A stretch of DNA of 64,000 bases from Vibrio tasmaniensis (GCF_024347635.1 NZ_AP025510.1:1178001-1242000), one strand, 5' to 3'. Positions 20,594 to 31,652 are shown, counted from the stretch's first letter. Notes: generated by a model not told the origin, from the sequence alone. Made by a program: numbers and translations.

Positions 20594-20628
20594 AAAAAAC
20601 CGCCTTCTCAGAAGAGAAGGCGGTTTTT
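20594..20628. terminator. Strong bidirectional terminator downstream of the chemoreceptor gene
   Basis: A perfect 10-bp stem CCGCCTTCTC/GAGAAGGCGG with an AGAA loop has A6 before and T5 after. It ends the minus-strand chemoreceptor gene and backs up mukB termination. Confidence 0.88.
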
Positions 20629-20712
20629 ACTTACGTTATCTTTTTTTAAGCCGAAGGTTTTGATACTTGGGCTTTAACGTATGAGTTGTCGGTACGTTTA
20701 GCTTATCTAAGA

Positions 20713-22605
20713 TTAGATTTTAAACATCTTTATCGTTTGATGCAGTTCGTCCGAAACATTATTAACATTTTGCGCTGTTTGAACATTTTGCTGGACGTCA
20801 TCGACAGTCGCTCGCGCCAAATCATTTACATTCACTACATTCTCGTTGATTTCAACAGCCACTTGCGATTGTTCTTCTGCAGCAGCGGCAATCTGGTTGT
20901 TCATATCTTGAATGTTGCCAATTTCGAGCTGAATCGTATTAAGCATTTCACTCGCTTGATCTGACTTCTCACGGGTCGCTTTAGCTGTCTCTGCGTTTTC
21001 AACCATTAGTTCAACAGATTGTTTCGCTTGAGTTTGAAGTGATGAAATCATGGTTTGTATTTCGTTCGTGCTTTCTTGTGTCTTGTTAGCGAGGTTGCGC
21101 ACCTCGTCAGCCACGACGGCGAAGCCGCGACCTTGTTCACCCGCTCGAGCAGCTTCAATTGCTGCGTTTAATGCCAGCAAGTTTGTTTGCTCAGCAATAC
21201 CTCGGATAACATCAAGTATGCTACCTACATTTTGAGTTTCTTTTTCAACACCAAGAATCGAATCTTGAACCTGCTCAATATTCGTTACAAGTAAGCTGAT
21301 TTGTTGGTTCATGTTACCCACAGTCTCAAGACCTGACTGAGACGAAAGGCTTGCCTCATTGGATGATGATGATGCCTGCATCGCATTTTGAGCCACTTCT
21401 GCAACAGTAGCGGTCATCTGATTCATTGCTGTTGCAACTTGTTCCAGCTGCATCATTTGCTCTTCTGATGAAGTGCTCAACTGATTTGAGGACGTCTCAA
21501 GAGAAGAAGACTGCGATGAGAGAGAGTTTGAAGATTTCTCAATATTACCAATAATACCTTGTAGGTTCCCTGCCATTTCAAGAGTCGAACGGTAGATACC
21601 CGTTTCATTACCAGCTAACTTAGGGATGTTTGTTAGGTCTCCTGCCGAAATTCGGCTAACAAGTGCTTCTATGTATTGTGGCTCTCCACCAATAGGGCGA
21701 TACATCAATCGGGTGACTAACAAGAATGTTATTCCGGTTGCCAGAACCGCGAAAATCAGACCAACGATGGTATTGATTTTCACCATGGCATTTGAAGGCG
21801 CTTCAATGTCGTCCCAACTTGCCCAAGCCCAAATATTCCAACCTAATGACTCAATTTGAGACGAAACGACATAAAAGTCGCCTTTATCTGGAACATTGTA
21901 AGAGTGCTCACTGGTCATCTTACTACCGTGTTCACGGTATGATGGTCGAAGATCGTAGATATTTTTACCAATAAAATCTTCATAGCTAGCGGCAACAAGG
22001 AAACCATCTTGGCGAGAGACAAATAAATTTGGAACATCAGATAACTCGTTTATGTAGTCTGTGATGTCACTCATTTTAAGACTAAGACCAATAACAGCTT
22101 TTGTTTCACCTCTGGCTTTGAAAGGGATAACAACTGACATAGTTAAATGCCCTGTTGTTGCTAGGTAAGGGTTGGTTACTGAGCGCTTTGCGCCAGAAAA
22201 GCCGAGATTGAACCACTCACGCTGTTTTTGTTTAGCATTAAAGTTGGGAATGATACCTTGATTTTTAACGTCGTAAGTTTTGCCATCAGGAAGACCGATG
22301 TAAATATTAAGAACACCAAGAGATTCTTTACTGTTCGTCATCATTTTCAACAGCATCGGGTTGATCATGATGTTACCGGATCTATCAGTATGGATACTGG
22401 TTGAAATGCTTTCCAAAGCGCCGAAATACGCTTCCATTTTCCCTTCGACAGCTTTGGCTACAAGAAACGATTTCGTAGACAAGTTATGACGGTAGTCATC
22501 CGTGGTGGCAGACTTAAATTCGAAATATCCTATCGTAGATATAACTAAAATCGTTAAACAGATTAGGCCGCTAATTGTTAGCATAATCTTATTTTTGACG
22601 GTCAT
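20713..22605 (-). CDS. Methyl-accepting chemotaxis protein with periplasmic Cache sensor
   Basis: 630 residues. TM1 is at about 8-28 and TM2 at about 276-298. Between them is a periplasmic dCache-type domain with REWFNLGF...[18 protein letters not shown] and [17 protein letters not shown]-like linker is followed by a cytoplasmic signalling domain whose tip [32 protein letters not shown] is canonical. No CheR-tethering pentapeptide is seen at the C-terminus (ends TIKMFKI). The aspartate usual in amino-acid-binding Cache domains after the final strand (GLD) is Ser here, so the ligand may not be an amino acid. Confidence 0.93.
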   Translation of the reverse strand: MTVKNKIMLTISGLICLTILVISTIGYFEFKSATTDDYRHNLSTKSFLVAKAVEGKMEAYFGALESISTSIHTDRSGNIMINPMLLKMMTNSKESLGVLNIYIGLPDGKTYDVKNQGIIPNFNAKQKQREWFNLGFSGAKRSVTNPYLATTGHLTMSVVIPFKARGETKAVIGLSLKMSDITDYINELSDVPNLFVSRQDGFLVAASYEDFIGKNIYDLRPSYREHGSKMTSEHSYNVPDKGDFYVVSSQIESLGWNIWAWASWDDIEAPSNAMVKINTIVGLIFAVLATGITFLLVTRLMYRPIGGEPQYIEALVSRISAGDLTNIPKLAGNETGIYRSTLEMAGNLQGIIGNIEKSSNSLSSQSSSLETSSNQLSTSSEEQMMQLEQVATAMNQMTATVAEVAQNAMQASSSSNEASLSSQSGLETVGNMNQQISLLVTNIEQVQDSILGVEKETQNVGSILDVIRGIAEQTNLLALNAAIEAARAGEQGRGFAVVADEVRNLANKTQESTNEIQTMISSLQTQAKQSVELMVENAETAKATREKSDQASEMLNTIQLEIGNIQDMNNQIAAAAEEQSQVAVEINENVVNVNDLARATVDDVQQNVQTAQNVNNVSDELHQTIKMFKI

Positions 22606-22969
22606 CAGAGCATTTCCTTAACAGTTGTTGCTTATTTTATTGACTAAATTATCTGTATGCTAACATAGGGTTACAATTTATTTGTTGGTCGTTTTGTAAG
22701 GGAAAGTCGTTACAAATAGGCTGTGTGAATACTTATGCGTGGGATTTACAGTGAGTAGGGTATCTACACAAATTTGATGGGTTTTAATTGATTTTGATGG
22801 TGCGTATTTTTCTACTTCCTAGGCGAAATTAGCACAAATAAGTACCTTTCAATCGATTTCTGGCGTGAATATGTTGCTGAAGTAAGCGTATAGAAAGGAT
22901 TGGGATGTAAGGGGAGATAACCCCAAACACCCCAAATTTTGGCCTAAAATTTGAGTGACAAAATTTTGA
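22606..22969 (-). other. Intergenic region upstream of the chemoreceptor gene
   Basis: 364 bp without a gene. It should hold the chemoreceptor promoter (no clear sigma28 or sigma70 match was found) and the end of the ATP-grasp operon. Near the operon end are AT-rich palindromes, CAAATTTT...AAAATTTG at 22933-22953 and CAAAATTTTG just after the stop, and a GGGGAGATAACCCC hairpin at about 22911-22924. None has a clear T-run. Confidence 0.5.
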
Positions 22970-23929
22970 CTAGTTGTGACCGAACTGTTTTGCAGCGTAA
23001 GCAACACGCTCCGCAGGTTTTGGATATTCAGCAGGCGTGCCAAGGTTTTCAATATGATGCAGTCTAGGAAGTAGCCCCGCGCCGTTCGCGATTTGGATAG
23101 CTAAACCAGGTCGAGCATTAAGTTCTAGTACCATAGGGCCTTCTTCTTGGTCTAATACCATGTCAGTACCCATATAGCCTAAGCCCGTCATTTCCCAAGC
23201 ACTTGATGCTAGAGTTAACAGCTTTTCCCAGTGAGGAACTTGTAATAACGCGAGTTCTTTACCTGTATCTGGATGGTGTGTAACAGGCTGATCGAACTGA
23301 ACCGCTCGAACCGCTTTACCTGTCGCAATGTCTATACCCACACCAACAGCACCTTGGTGCAAGTTAGCTTTACCATCTGAATCTGAAGTGGACAGACGCA
23401 TCATCGCCATCACAGGGTAGCCTTTAAATACGATGATTCGTACATCTGGCACGCCTTCGTAACTGAAGCCTTCGAAACACTCGTCAAACTTGATGAGGTT
23501 TTCAACTACAGCTACGTCGTTCTTACCACCTAGTGAGAAAAGACCGGCTAGAGCATTACTGATGTGACGCTCTACGTCTTCTTCGTTAATGGTTGAGCCC
23601 GATGGTTTGGTGTAAACCCCATCTTTATGCGAGACCACAACAAGGATGCCTTTACCGCCACTTCCTTGCGCTGGCTTAATAACAAAGCCAGGCCACTCTT
23701 TAACCATTTTATGGATTGTTTTTACTTCAGCTTGGTGACCAATTACGCCAATCAATTTTGGTACGGTTGCACCAGCCTGTTCAGCAATAATCTTAGTCTT
23801 AAGCTTGTCATCAACGAGTGGATACTTGGAACGATCATTATAGCGACCAATATAACTATGGTTACGCTTGTTCATCCCCATTATGCCTTTGTCTTTCAAC
23901 TTAAACGGTGAAGTAAATTGATCAAACAT
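22970..23929 (-). CDS. ATP-grasp alpha-L-glutamate ligase-like protein (RimK-related)
   Basis: 319 residues with a full ATP-grasp fold. The nucleotide-binding loop is VIKPAQGSGGKG (about 83-94), DVRIIVF is at 162-168, HQGAVGVGID at 191-200, and the metal ligands are in GTDMVLD (Asp256) and LELNARPG (Glu269, Asn271). All expected catalytic positions are kept, so it is probably an active amide-bond ligase that joins an amino acid to an unknown acceptor. It follows the 7TM transglutaminase-like gene by 3 bases, with GGAGGA inside that gene's end, so the two are translationally coupled. Substrates are not known; it is not orthologous to RimK of ribosomal protein S6. Confidence 0.85.
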   Translation of the reverse strand: MFDQFTSPFKLKDKGIMGMNKRNHSYIGRYNDRSKYPLVDDKLKTKIIAEQAGATVPKLIGVIGHQAEVKTIHKMVKEWPGFVIKPAQGSGGKGILVVVSHKDGVYTKPSGSTINEEDVERHISNALAGLFSLGGKNDVAVVENLIKFDECFEGFSYEGVPDVRIIVFKGYPVMAMMRLSTSDSDGKANLHQGAVGVGIDIATGKAVRAVQFDQPVTHHPDTGKELALLQVPHWEKLLTLASSAWEMTGLGYMGTDMVLDQEEGPMVLELNARPGLAIQIANGAGLLPRLHHIENLGTPAEYPKPAERVAYAAKQFGHN

Positions 23930-23932
23930 AAC

Positions 23933-25438
23933 TTAGTCCTCCGCTAGCGGTTTAAAGCGACGAAGCTCGGTTAGACGGTAGCCTGTGTAGTTACCTAGTA
24001 ACAAGATGGTCGCTAGAATAACAAGCTGTAAACCAATAAAGTTGAACGTTAAGTGTTGAATGAACGGGTTAGTCATACCTAAGTAAACAAGCACTGCGGT
24101 AAATAGAGAGCCGCCACCTTGAAGTACAACTTCTTTCGCGCCTTCTTCTTCCCAAAGGATAGACATACGTTCGATAGTCCAAGACAAGATAATCATTGGG
24201 AAGAACGTAATTGATAGGCCTTCTGTAAGTCCGATTTTAAATGCGACTACAGTAAATATCGAAATAATCATAATTACTGTAATAATTACGGCAGATATCC
24301 TGGCGACCAGTAACAAGTTGAGTTTGGACAAGTAACTTCGAATTACAAGACCAGTACCAACAATCAATAGGAAGCCAACAATACCAGTCACCAACTGCGT
24401 TTGAACGAATGCCACCGCAATCAGAACGGGCATGAATGTACCTGACGTTTTCAGACCTATGATAACTCGTAGGAACACAACGATAAGCGCACCAATTGGA
24501 ATCAGCATGATGGTTTTAAACATCGCTTGCTCTTCTAACGGTAGGCTGTGGATCGAAAGGTTCAATAGTTGATCGGCAGAGACTTTACTGCTGGTTGCTT
24601 CTGTCGGTGAGATTTCCTGAGCTATCATCGAGAAGTGCACTTTACTGTTCTGACCCCCCACTACATCTAATAGAGAGACATTTGATTCGTCCCAGATGAG
24701 TAGGTTTGGTTGAACTTGCTGCTCGCTAGATTCAGGAGAGAATAGAACCCAGTGGTTATTATCCCAAATTTGGTTCATATGCTGGATTGATTGGCGACGA
24801 CGTCCGTCTTCCAGTTCAATAACACCGACGACTTTGTTGTGGATGTTAGCGGCAGAAAGTAGCTTGTGTGTCGCTTCCACTTTGGTCATGTTATTCAGAA
24901 TCAGCGCTGAGTTTTGGCTGTCTGGATCGTTAAGCGTTTTAATTAACTCACGAGTAAAGGTGATGTTGTCTGCCGAGCGCTTGGTTGCTCTGTCAATCAA
25001 AGCAAGGGCTGCAGCCTCTTCAGGGCCGTCAAAGCTTGGTTGAGTCACATCGCCTTCTGGAGGTATTGAGGTAACGTTCGCTTGGCTATCGACTAAGAAT
25101 TGTGTTTTGTAGTAGATAGTTTGCGGACCATCTGCATGACGAATTGACCATTCAGCTCGGCGACCTGAATCTGTATTCAAGTATGAAATGCCGTAGCCTG
25201 GTGATGAAGCTGATTCGCCGATAAGAGTAAAGTTAGACTGTGTGTGAGGTGCGGCTAGTGAAATTTTTGCTTCTTTGCCCACTGCATTGAATTCGATACG
25301 AGCTTCAATGTCCCAAACCTGATTAGTTTCACCTGGAGTCCAGGGTACACCGTAGGTTGTATGTCTGAACATACTCAGTGTTATACCCGCTACGATGAGC
25401 AGGAAAATTGAGATATAAAATGGAATTCTTGACGTCAT
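23933..25438 (-). CDS. Inactive transglutaminase fused to seven transmembrane helices
   Basis: 501 residues. One N-terminal helix (about 7-24) leads to a periplasmic transglutaminase-like domain (about 30-300), then a C-terminal block of about seven helices from residue 310 onward. In the transglutaminase core the usual Cys region reads NNMTKVEATHKLLSAANI, and the His and Asp positions read QHMNQIWDNNHW and FSPES. The triad is therefore absent and the domain probably binds rather than cleaves. It is the middle gene of a three-gene operon with a retropepsin-like lipoprotein and an ATP-grasp ligase, an association known from comparative genomics. Confidence 0.85.
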   Translation of the reverse strand: MTSRIPFYISIFLLIVAGITLSMFRHTTYGVPWTPGETNQVWDIEARIEFNAVGKEAKISLAAPHTQSNFTLIGESASSPGYGISYLNTDSGRRAEWSIRHADGPQTIYYKTQFLVDSQANVTSIPPEGDVTQPSFDGPEEAAALALIDRATKRSADNITFTRELIKTLNDPDSQNSALILNNMTKVEATHKLLSAANIHNKVVGVIELEDGRRRQSIQHMNQIWDNNHWVLFSPESSEQQVQPNLLIWDESNVSLLDVVGGQNSKVHFSMIAQEISPTEATSSKVSADQLLNLSIHSLPLEEQAMFKTIMLIPIGALIVVFLRVIIGLKTSGTFMPVLIAVAFVQTQLVTGIVGFLLIVGTGLVIRSYLSKLNLLLVARISAVIITVIMIISIFTVVAFKIGLTEGLSITFFPMIILSWTIERMSILWEEEGAKEVVLQGGGSLFTAVLVYLGMTNPFIQHLTFNFIGLQLVILATILLLGNYTGYRLTELRRFKPLAED

Positions 25439-25455
25439 AGCTTACCCTACTATTG

Positions 25456-26196
25456 TTATTTAACTTCCGTTTGTACGTATTTTTTACTTACATCTACTAG
25501 CGCTATGTCTTTGATAAATTCGCGCCCTAGTAATACAGGGTGACTCATTTGAGAGCGATCCGCCAATGTAAATTGCGCTTTTTCATGGATTTTTCCAACT
25601 TTCACCCATAATTCAATCACAGCTCTACGTTCTGTCTGATCATTGGTTGATTGGCGAATTTTCACAAAACGTACAACGGGTGCTTCAATCCATTTTTGGT
25701 CTTCTTTTGCTTGTGCTTTATCTGCCAAATGAAACTTAACCCAATCTTTACCATTACGTTCGAATTCTTTGATGTCGACAGCATTTAAAGAAGAGGTGGT
25801 TGCGCCAGTATCAACACGAGCATCGAAGCTTTGCTTGATAGAGTCGATCGATACTTTTTCAATACCGCCCAGAATAGTTGGTTGTGAGGTTGGAGCGATA
25901 GGTGCGGCTACAACTGCAACAGGGTCAGCTTCTTTTAGTTCATCAATAACTCTGTGTTCCATGCTGGTTAGGTGGACATCTAATTGGCTAGAAAGGTTCG
26001 TGATTTCGTCTTCTAAGCTTTCAATATAGTCACTTTGATTACTTAGCTGCAGTTCAAGATTTTGAACCTTGTTTGCGATGTTTGTCTCTGAGCGGGAAAT
26101 AGCGTCGAGAGTTTCTTGATGGTAGGTAGCACCGCTCGTGAGGGTGCAACCAGAGAGCAAACCAACCGCCACGATAGGCGATAATCGCTTAAACAT
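25456..26196 (-). CDS. Retropepsin-like (PF05618, 'ATP-dependent zinc protease') lipoprotein
   Basis: About 246 residues from ATG 26196, with AAGG upstream. The longer frame to 26253 overlaps a terminator and has no signal sequence. The signal peptide ends in lipobox LLSGC with Cys17. A coiled coil follows (about 35-90), then a protease domain with the aspartyl motif DTGATTSSL (Asp129) and the later retropepsin-type LLGREFI. Although Pfam calls the family a zinc protease, the DTGA motif points to an aspartyl protease. It is probably anchored in the envelope and is the first gene of the operon with the 7TM transglutaminase and ATP-grasp genes. Confidence 0.85.
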   Translation of the reverse strand: MFKRLSPIVAVGLLSGCTLTSGATYHQETLDAISRSETNIANKVQNLELQLSNQSDYIESLEDEITNLSSQLDVHLTSMEHRVIDELKEADPVAVVAAPIAPTSQPTILGGIEKVSIDSIKQSFDARVDTGATTSSLNAVDIKEFERNGKDWVKFHLADKAQAKEDQKWIEAPVVRFVKIRQSTNDQTERRAVIELWVKVGKIHEKAQFTLADRSQMSHPVLLGREFIKDIALVDVSKKYVQTEVK

Positions 26197-26250
26197 ATAA
26201 AAACCTTTGAAAATTAGAGAATAGTTCAGACTATTTAGAAGTTTATCCCA

Positions 26251-26275
26251 CAAAAAAGGATGCGTGAAGCATCCT
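26251..26275 (-). terminator. Terminator between cmoB and the retropepsin operon
   Basis: The minus strand reads AGGATGC, a TTCAC loop, GCATCCT and then T6. It separates cmoB from the downstream operon, so the latter needs its own promoter or read-through. Confidence 0.8.
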
Positions 26276-26340
26276 ATTGTAAGAGTCTGGTCATATTGAA
26301 TCGCAATGTGAGCGCTACGAAAATTATTGCCACTTAAGGA

Positions 26341-26363
26341 CGCTCACTTATTAAGCGTGAGCG
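26341..26363. repeat. Hairpin downstream of cmoB
   Basis: CGCTCAC (26341-26347) and GTGAGCG (26357-26363) form a 7-bp stem. A third copy of GTGAGCG lies at 26309-26315, allowing an alternative pairing. Role unknown. Confidence 0.5.
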
Positions 26364-26461
26364 CGACTTTTGTACAATTCATTCTCTTTTTTATAAAAAC
26401 TCCCACATATAAATAACGGTGGCTGGATGACGACAGAGCTTATGGTTTTGTGTAGCAGAGC

Positions 26462-27433
26462 TTAAGGCTTTGTCGCTACTAGAATCGCACGTCTTGGTGC
26501 TGGGTGACCTTCTACGGTTTTACTTGGATCATTCGGGTCTAAGTAATCTGGCAGAGAGTTGTGTGTCATCCATTCTGTTGTGCGTTGTTCGCCAATCGTT
26601 GTGACATTTTCATCAACGATACGCACGTCTTCAAAGCCGACCTGTTCAAGCCAGCGTTTCAGTGCGCGTGCAGATGGGAAGAAGTACACGTTTCTCATTT
26701 GCGCGTAGCGATCCACAGGCACAAGTACAGCGTTTTCGTCACCTTCAATCACTAACGTTTCAAGTACCAGTTCGCCACCAGAGACCAATTGGTCTTTTAG
26801 TTGAATCAAATGATCAAGCGGTGAACGGCGGTGGTAAAGCACGCCCATGCTGAATACAGTGTCGTAAGCTTCCAGTTTTGGTAGTTGCTCAATACCTAGA
26901 GGTAATAGGTGAGCGCGTTGGTCGTCGCCCATCAATTTACGAATGGCTTCAAACTGAACCAAGAATAAGTGAGAAGGGTCGATACCCACCGTCAAGCGAG
27001 CGCCTTCACCTAGCATGCGCCACATGTGGTAGCCGTTGCCACAACCTACATCGAGAACCGAACGGTTTTTCAATGGAGAGATATGTGGAAGTACACGGTC
27101 CCATTTCCAGTCACTGCGCCATTCTGTATCGATGTGAATGTCGTGAACGGTGTAAGGGCCTTTTCTCCAAGGGTGGAAAGTCTTCAGTAAGCTTTCTAGT
27201 TTTTTAAGCTCGCCAGTGTGAAACGGTGTAGAGCTGCCAATCGTTACTGAGTTTTTCAGGTCAACTTGGTCTGGCACACTTTCTGGGATCTTGTTTAGTG
27301 CACGTATCCAACGGTCGAAGTCACCATGCTCTGCATTTTGCCAATCTGTCAGCTGTTGAGGAAGAACATTGAGCCAAGGCTGAAGGCGAGTGTCTTGGGC
27401 AATGAGTTGATAAAAATTGGCAAAATTAAACAT
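26462..27433 (-). CDS. cmoB: tRNA U34 carboxymethyltransferase CmoB
   Basis: 323 residues, the usual length. It transfers the carboxymethyl group of carboxy-SAM (made by CmoA) to ho5U34 of tRNA. Visible are the N-terminal helical region, the substrate segment [25 protein letters not shown] (near 71-95), SAM motif [17 protein letters not shown] (about 125-140) and [14 protein letters not shown]. It is transcribed behind cmoA with 201 bp between, part of which is a palindromic repeat. Confidence 0.96.
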   Translation of the reverse strand: MFNFANFYQLIAQDTRLQPWLNVLPQQLTDWQNAEHGDFDRWIRALNKIPESVPDQVDLKNSVTIGSSTPFHTGELKKLESLLKTFHPWRKGPYTVHDIHIDTEWRSDWKWDRVLPHISPLKNRSVLDVGCGNGYHMWRMLGEGARLTVGIDPSHLFLVQFEAIRKLMGDDQRAHLLPLGIEQLPKLEAYDTVFSMGVLYHRRSPLDHLIQLKDQLVSGGELVLETLVIEGDENAVLVPVDRYAQMRNVYFFPSARALKRWLEQVGFEDVRIVDENVTTIGEQRTTEWMTHNSLPDYLDPNDPSKTVEGHPAPRRAILVATKP

Positions 27434-27486
27434 AGTTTTTCACTGAGTTAATAGGGTCACTAAACCCTAAAATAAAAATTAAATTT

Positions 27487-27586
27487 GTCATTCCCTGCAG
27501 TGAGGGACGAACATGGTAGAGAATCTCGGTTTATCGTGTTTGATAAGAGTTTCCCAACTTGCGTGTTCCTCACTCTGAGGATGACG
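27487..27586. repeat. MITE-like palindromic element between cmoA and cmoB
   Basis: A roughly 100-bp unit whose ends are inverted copies of each other: GTCATTCCCTGCAGTGAGGG on the left and, reversed from the right end, GTCATCCTCAGAGTGAGG. Similarity between the arms continues inward for about 40 bases. No coding capacity. Small elements with GTCAT...ATGAC ends are common between Vibrio genes. Confidence 0.7.
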
Positions 27587-27634
27587 TTCTAGTACGTGCT
27601 AACTGTGTGGCGACTGTTACTTAATCGAAAATAT

Positions 27635-28381
<747 letters not shown>

Positions 28382-28502
28382 TCAGCGTAATTGGCACAAA
28401 ATTCGTACCAAATAAAAGGGGACGTATTTTACGTAAAAAAAGTGCGGCTGTCACGAAAACTGAGATTTAGCTCAAGGTTCGAAGTTACTTATCGATGAGG
28501 GA

Positions 28503-29387
28503 TTAAAACATCGAGATTTGGTGATTGCCTTTTTGTGCCGGAAACTGAGCCAGATCGGGTAAAAATAATGACGTATTTTCAGACACTTGCTTTTGCAGCT
28601 GCTTATAGATAGCAATAGCCAACTCAGGGGCGTGATTGTTGTCTGGTGTGTGAATCATTAAATAAGGCTGCTTACCTTCATTTAACCAAGTTGGTAATTT
28701 CGCGAACCAAGGTTTAAAGAAGGCCAGATTGGGTTCTTGATCTGGATGACCAATAAAACGAACCATCGGATTGTTTGCCGTCGCAATGGCATGAACGGGA
28801 ACGCGCGGCTTTTTCTGATGCGCATCGATCACCGCTTCTGTGGTTGGTGGTGCAGAGAAAACAGGGCGACTATCCATGATAATACGATTAATGCCTTCCT
28901 CAATAAGCCATTGGTTGAAGCGCTTTTCAGCATCGCCTTTATCAAAGAAACCCAAGTGTCGAACTTCGACGCCAAGCTGCATATCTTTCGGGAATAATGT
29001 ACAAAATTTTTGCAGGGCAGGGAGCATGCTGGGTTCGAAGCTATGGGGCAATTGAATTGTCCATTGACCAATACGGCTATGCAGTGGAGACATAGTCATC
29101 AAGAACTCTTTGAGTTCCCCTTGGCAATGTCTGAGTTGTTGCTGGTGGGTGATGAACTTGGGTAACTTAAAAGTGAACCTGAAATCATCGTGACTGGCGG
29201 CTTTCCAGTTATGAACTGTCGACATACTTGGCGTAGCGTAAAAGGTCGTGTTGCCCTCAACGGTATGAAAAACTTGTGTATACCTTTCTAAGCGTTCAGC
29301 AGGCTTGGTGCCTCTGCCATAGAACTGACTTTGCCACTCAGAGTGAGACCACATGGTTAATCCAAGTCTTAAAGGTAAAGTTTCCAT
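28503..29387 (-). CDS. yecE: DUF72 family protein (YecE-like)
   Basis: About 295 residues with a TIM-barrel-type DUF72 domain, for example VEGNTTFYATPS, DDFRFTFKLPKFITH, SRIGQWTIQLPHSF and GVEVRHLGFF. No enzymatic activity is established for the family. The start is uncertain. ATG 29387 aligns best with the E. coli protein, while ATG 29393, ATG 29423 and GTG 29426 are in frame. The extra N-terminal codons consist of a repeated 15-bp unit and look non-native. Position beside cmoAB and divergent from aspS copies the E. coli neighbourhood. Confidence 0.85.
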   Translation of the reverse strand: METLPLRLGLTMWSHSEWQSQFYGRGTKPAERLERYTQVFHTVEGNTTFYATPSMSTVHNWKAASHDDFRFTFKLPKFITHQQQLRHCQGELKEFLMTMSPLHSRIGQWTIQLPHSFEPSMLPALQKFCTLFPKDMQLGVEVRHLGFFDKGDAEKRFNQWLIEEGINRIIMDSRPVFSAPPTTEAVIDAHQKKPRVPVHAIATANNPMVRFIGHPDQEPNLAFFKPWFAKLPTWLNEGKQPYLMIHTPDNNHAPELAIAIYKQLQKQVSENTSLFLPDLAQFPAQKGNHQISMF

Positions 29388-29703
29388 CGTCATTACACCG
29401 TTAGTCGTTACGCCACTAGTCATCACAAAAAGTTTTTAAGTTGAAACGAAAATCTACTTTACGAGAGTTTTGCTGATTAAGGTACTTTCGAGATATAATT
29501 AGCGCAATTTTTTCGGTTTTGATGAATCTTTGCGCACTTGATGGGCTAAAAAGCAGCAAAGCCAGATAAAACACAATAAATTCGAATGTGGAAGGTCGAT
29601 TTTAAGCGAGTTTCCGCGTATAAATGTTCCTTTGCTCTGTTGTGTGGAATGACCACTGACAGCTTGGAAATTAGTAAATAATTAAGAGATTGGGAAATTC
29701 ATT

Positions 29704-31482
29704 ATGCGTACCCATTACTGTGGTAACCTGAACAAGTCCCTGGCGGGACAAACTGTAGAATTGTGCGGCTGGGTAAACCGTCGCCGTGATTTAGGCGGTC
29801 TTATCTTTATCGATATGCGAGATCGTGAAGGCGTCGTTCAGGTTGTTGTCGATCCAGATATGAAAGATATCTTCCCGATCGCTAACCAACTGCGTAATGA
29901 ATTCTGTATCAAGTTTACTGGTGAAGTACGCGTTCGTCCGGACAGCCAAGTAAATAAAGATATGGCAACGGGTGAAGTAGAACTTTACGCGACTGGTCTA
30001 GAGATCATCAACCGTTCAGAAGCGCTTCCACTAGACTTCAACCAAACGAACTCTGAAGAGCAGCGTCTTAAGTACCGTTACATCGATCTTCGTCGTCCAG
30101 AAATGAGCGACCGTATCAAGCTTCGTGCGCGTGCTTCTAGCTTCGTTCGTCGTTTCCTAGACGAGAACCTATTCCTAGACATCGAAACGCCAGTACTAAC
30201 GAAAGCGACACCTGAAGGCGCTCGTGACTACCTAGTACCAAGCCGTGTTCACAAAGGTAGCTTCTACGCACTTCCTCAATCTCCTCAGCTGTTCAAGCAA
30301 CTGCTGATGATGTCTGGTTTTGACCGTTACTACCAAATCGTTAAATGTTTCCGTGATGAAGATTTACGTGCTGACCGTCAGCCTGAATTTACTCAAATCG
30401 ATATCGAAACATCTTTCATGACTTCTCAAGAAGTGCGTAACGTGACTGAGAAGCTTGTTCACGATATGTGGAAAGAACTTCTAGATGTTGAATTAGGTCA
30501 ATTCCCAGTAATGCCTTTCTCTGAAGCGATTCGTCGTTTCGGTTCTGATAAGCCAGATCTACGTAACCCACTAGAGCTAGTTGACGTTGCTGACTTGGTT
30601 AAAGACGTTGAGTTCAAAGTATTCTCTGGCCCAGCTAACGACGAAAAAGGTCGCGTAGCGGTTATCCGTGTCCCAGGTGGTGCTAAGCTAACTCGTAAGC
30701 AAATCGACGGTTACGCTGAACACGTAAACATCTACGGCGCGAAAGGCCTAGCTTGGATGAAGGTGAACGACCGTGCTGCAGGCATGGAAGGTATTCAATC
30801 TCCAGTTGCTAAGTTCCTAAGCGAAGACGTAATCAACGGTATTCTTGAGCGCACTCAAGCTGAATCTGGCGATATCATTCTATTCGGCGCAGACAAAGCG
30901 GGCATCGTTGCTGAAGCAATGGGCGCACTTCGTATTAAGCTAGGCGATGACCTAGAGCTAACGGACAAGAAAGCGTGGGCTCCACTTTGGGTTATTGATT
31001 TCCCAATGTTCGAAGAAGATGGCGAAGGCAACCTACACGCTATGCACCATCCATTCACATCACCACTTGGTGTGAGCGCAGAAGAGCTAAAAGCGAACCC
31101 AGCAGCAGCTAACTCTGATGCATACGACATGGTAATCAACGGCTACGAAGTAGGCGGCGGTTCTGTACGAATCCACAGCGCAGAAATGCAAACGGCTGTA
31201 TTCGGTATCCTAGGTATCGAAGCTAAAGAACAACAAGAGAAGTTCGGTTTCCTACTTGAAGCGCTTAAGTACGGTACGCCACCACACGCAGGTCTAGCAT
31301 TCGGTCTTGACCGTCTAGCTATGCTTCTTTGTGGTACAGAGAACATCCGTGACGTTATCGCATTCCCGAAAACAACAGCTGCAGCATGTCTACTAACAGA
31401 CGCGCCAAGCCTAGCAAACCCAGCATCACTGGAAGAGCTAGCAATCGCTGTTAAATTGGCAGAGAAGAAAGAGCAAGCGTAA
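29704..31482 (+). CDS. aspS: Aspartyl-tRNA synthetase
   Basis: 592 residues, class II synthetase of the bacterial type. It has an N-terminal OB-fold anticodon-binding domain (about 1-105; [22 protein letters not shown]). Motif 2 lies around [37 protein letters not shown], a GAD insertion domain follows, and motif 3 is [15 protein letters not shown]. Codon use is strongly biased in the way of highly expressed genes. A terminator follows. Confidence 0.98.
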   Translation: MRTHYCGNLNKSLAGQTVELCGWVNRRRDLGGLIFIDMRDREGVVQVVVDPDMKDIFPIANQLRNEFCIKFTGEVRVRPDSQVNKDMATGEVELYATGLEIINRSEALPLDFNQTNSEEQRLKYRYIDLRRPEMSDRIKLRARASSFVRRFLDENLFLDIETPVLTKATPEGARDYLVPSRVHKGSFYALPQSPQLFKQLLMMSGFDRYYQIVKCFRDEDLRADRQPEFTQIDIETSFMTSQEVRNVTEKLVHDMWKELLDVELGQFPVMPFSEAIRRFGSDKPDLRNPLELVDVADLVKDVEFKVFSGPANDEKGRVAVIRVPGGAKLTRKQIDGYAEHVNIYGAKGLAWMKVNDRAAGMEGIQSPVAKFLSEDVINGILERTQAESGDIILFGADKAGIVAEAMGALRIKLGDDLELTDKKAWAPLWVIDFPMFEEDGEGNLHAMHHPFTSPLGVSAEELKANPAAANSDAYDMVINGYEVGGGSVRIHSAEMQTAVFGILGIEAKEQQEKFGFLLEALKYGTPPHAGLAFGLDRLAMLLCGTENIRDVIAFPKTTAAACLLTDAPSLANPASLEELAIAVKLAEKKEQA

Positions 31483-31570
31483 GCCTGTTATTTTTCATCG
31501 TTGATGAAGAGCTCCTAGTTGATAGAGAGCTCTGAATTAATTAGCCAAGATTTGTGATTAAATTAGAAAA

Positions 31571-31600
31571 TGCCCGTTAATTTGACGGGCATTTTTTTTT
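31571..31600 (+). terminator. Terminator after aspS
   Basis: TGCCCGT/ACGGGCA stem followed by T9. Confidence 0.92.
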
Positions 31601-31652
31601 GCGTTCGATATACTAAGCTGAAAAGCATGTATAAATAATCAGTATTGAAGTT

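Noticed and set aside
22933..22970. AT-rich palindromes as terminator of the ATP-grasp operon
   Set aside because: The stems are A/T only, and no T-run follows on the minus strand; kept only as a note.
22849..23052. Minus-strand small open frame at the end of the ATP-grasp gene
   Set aside because: Overlaps the conserved C-terminus in another frame; no ribosome-binding site or homology.
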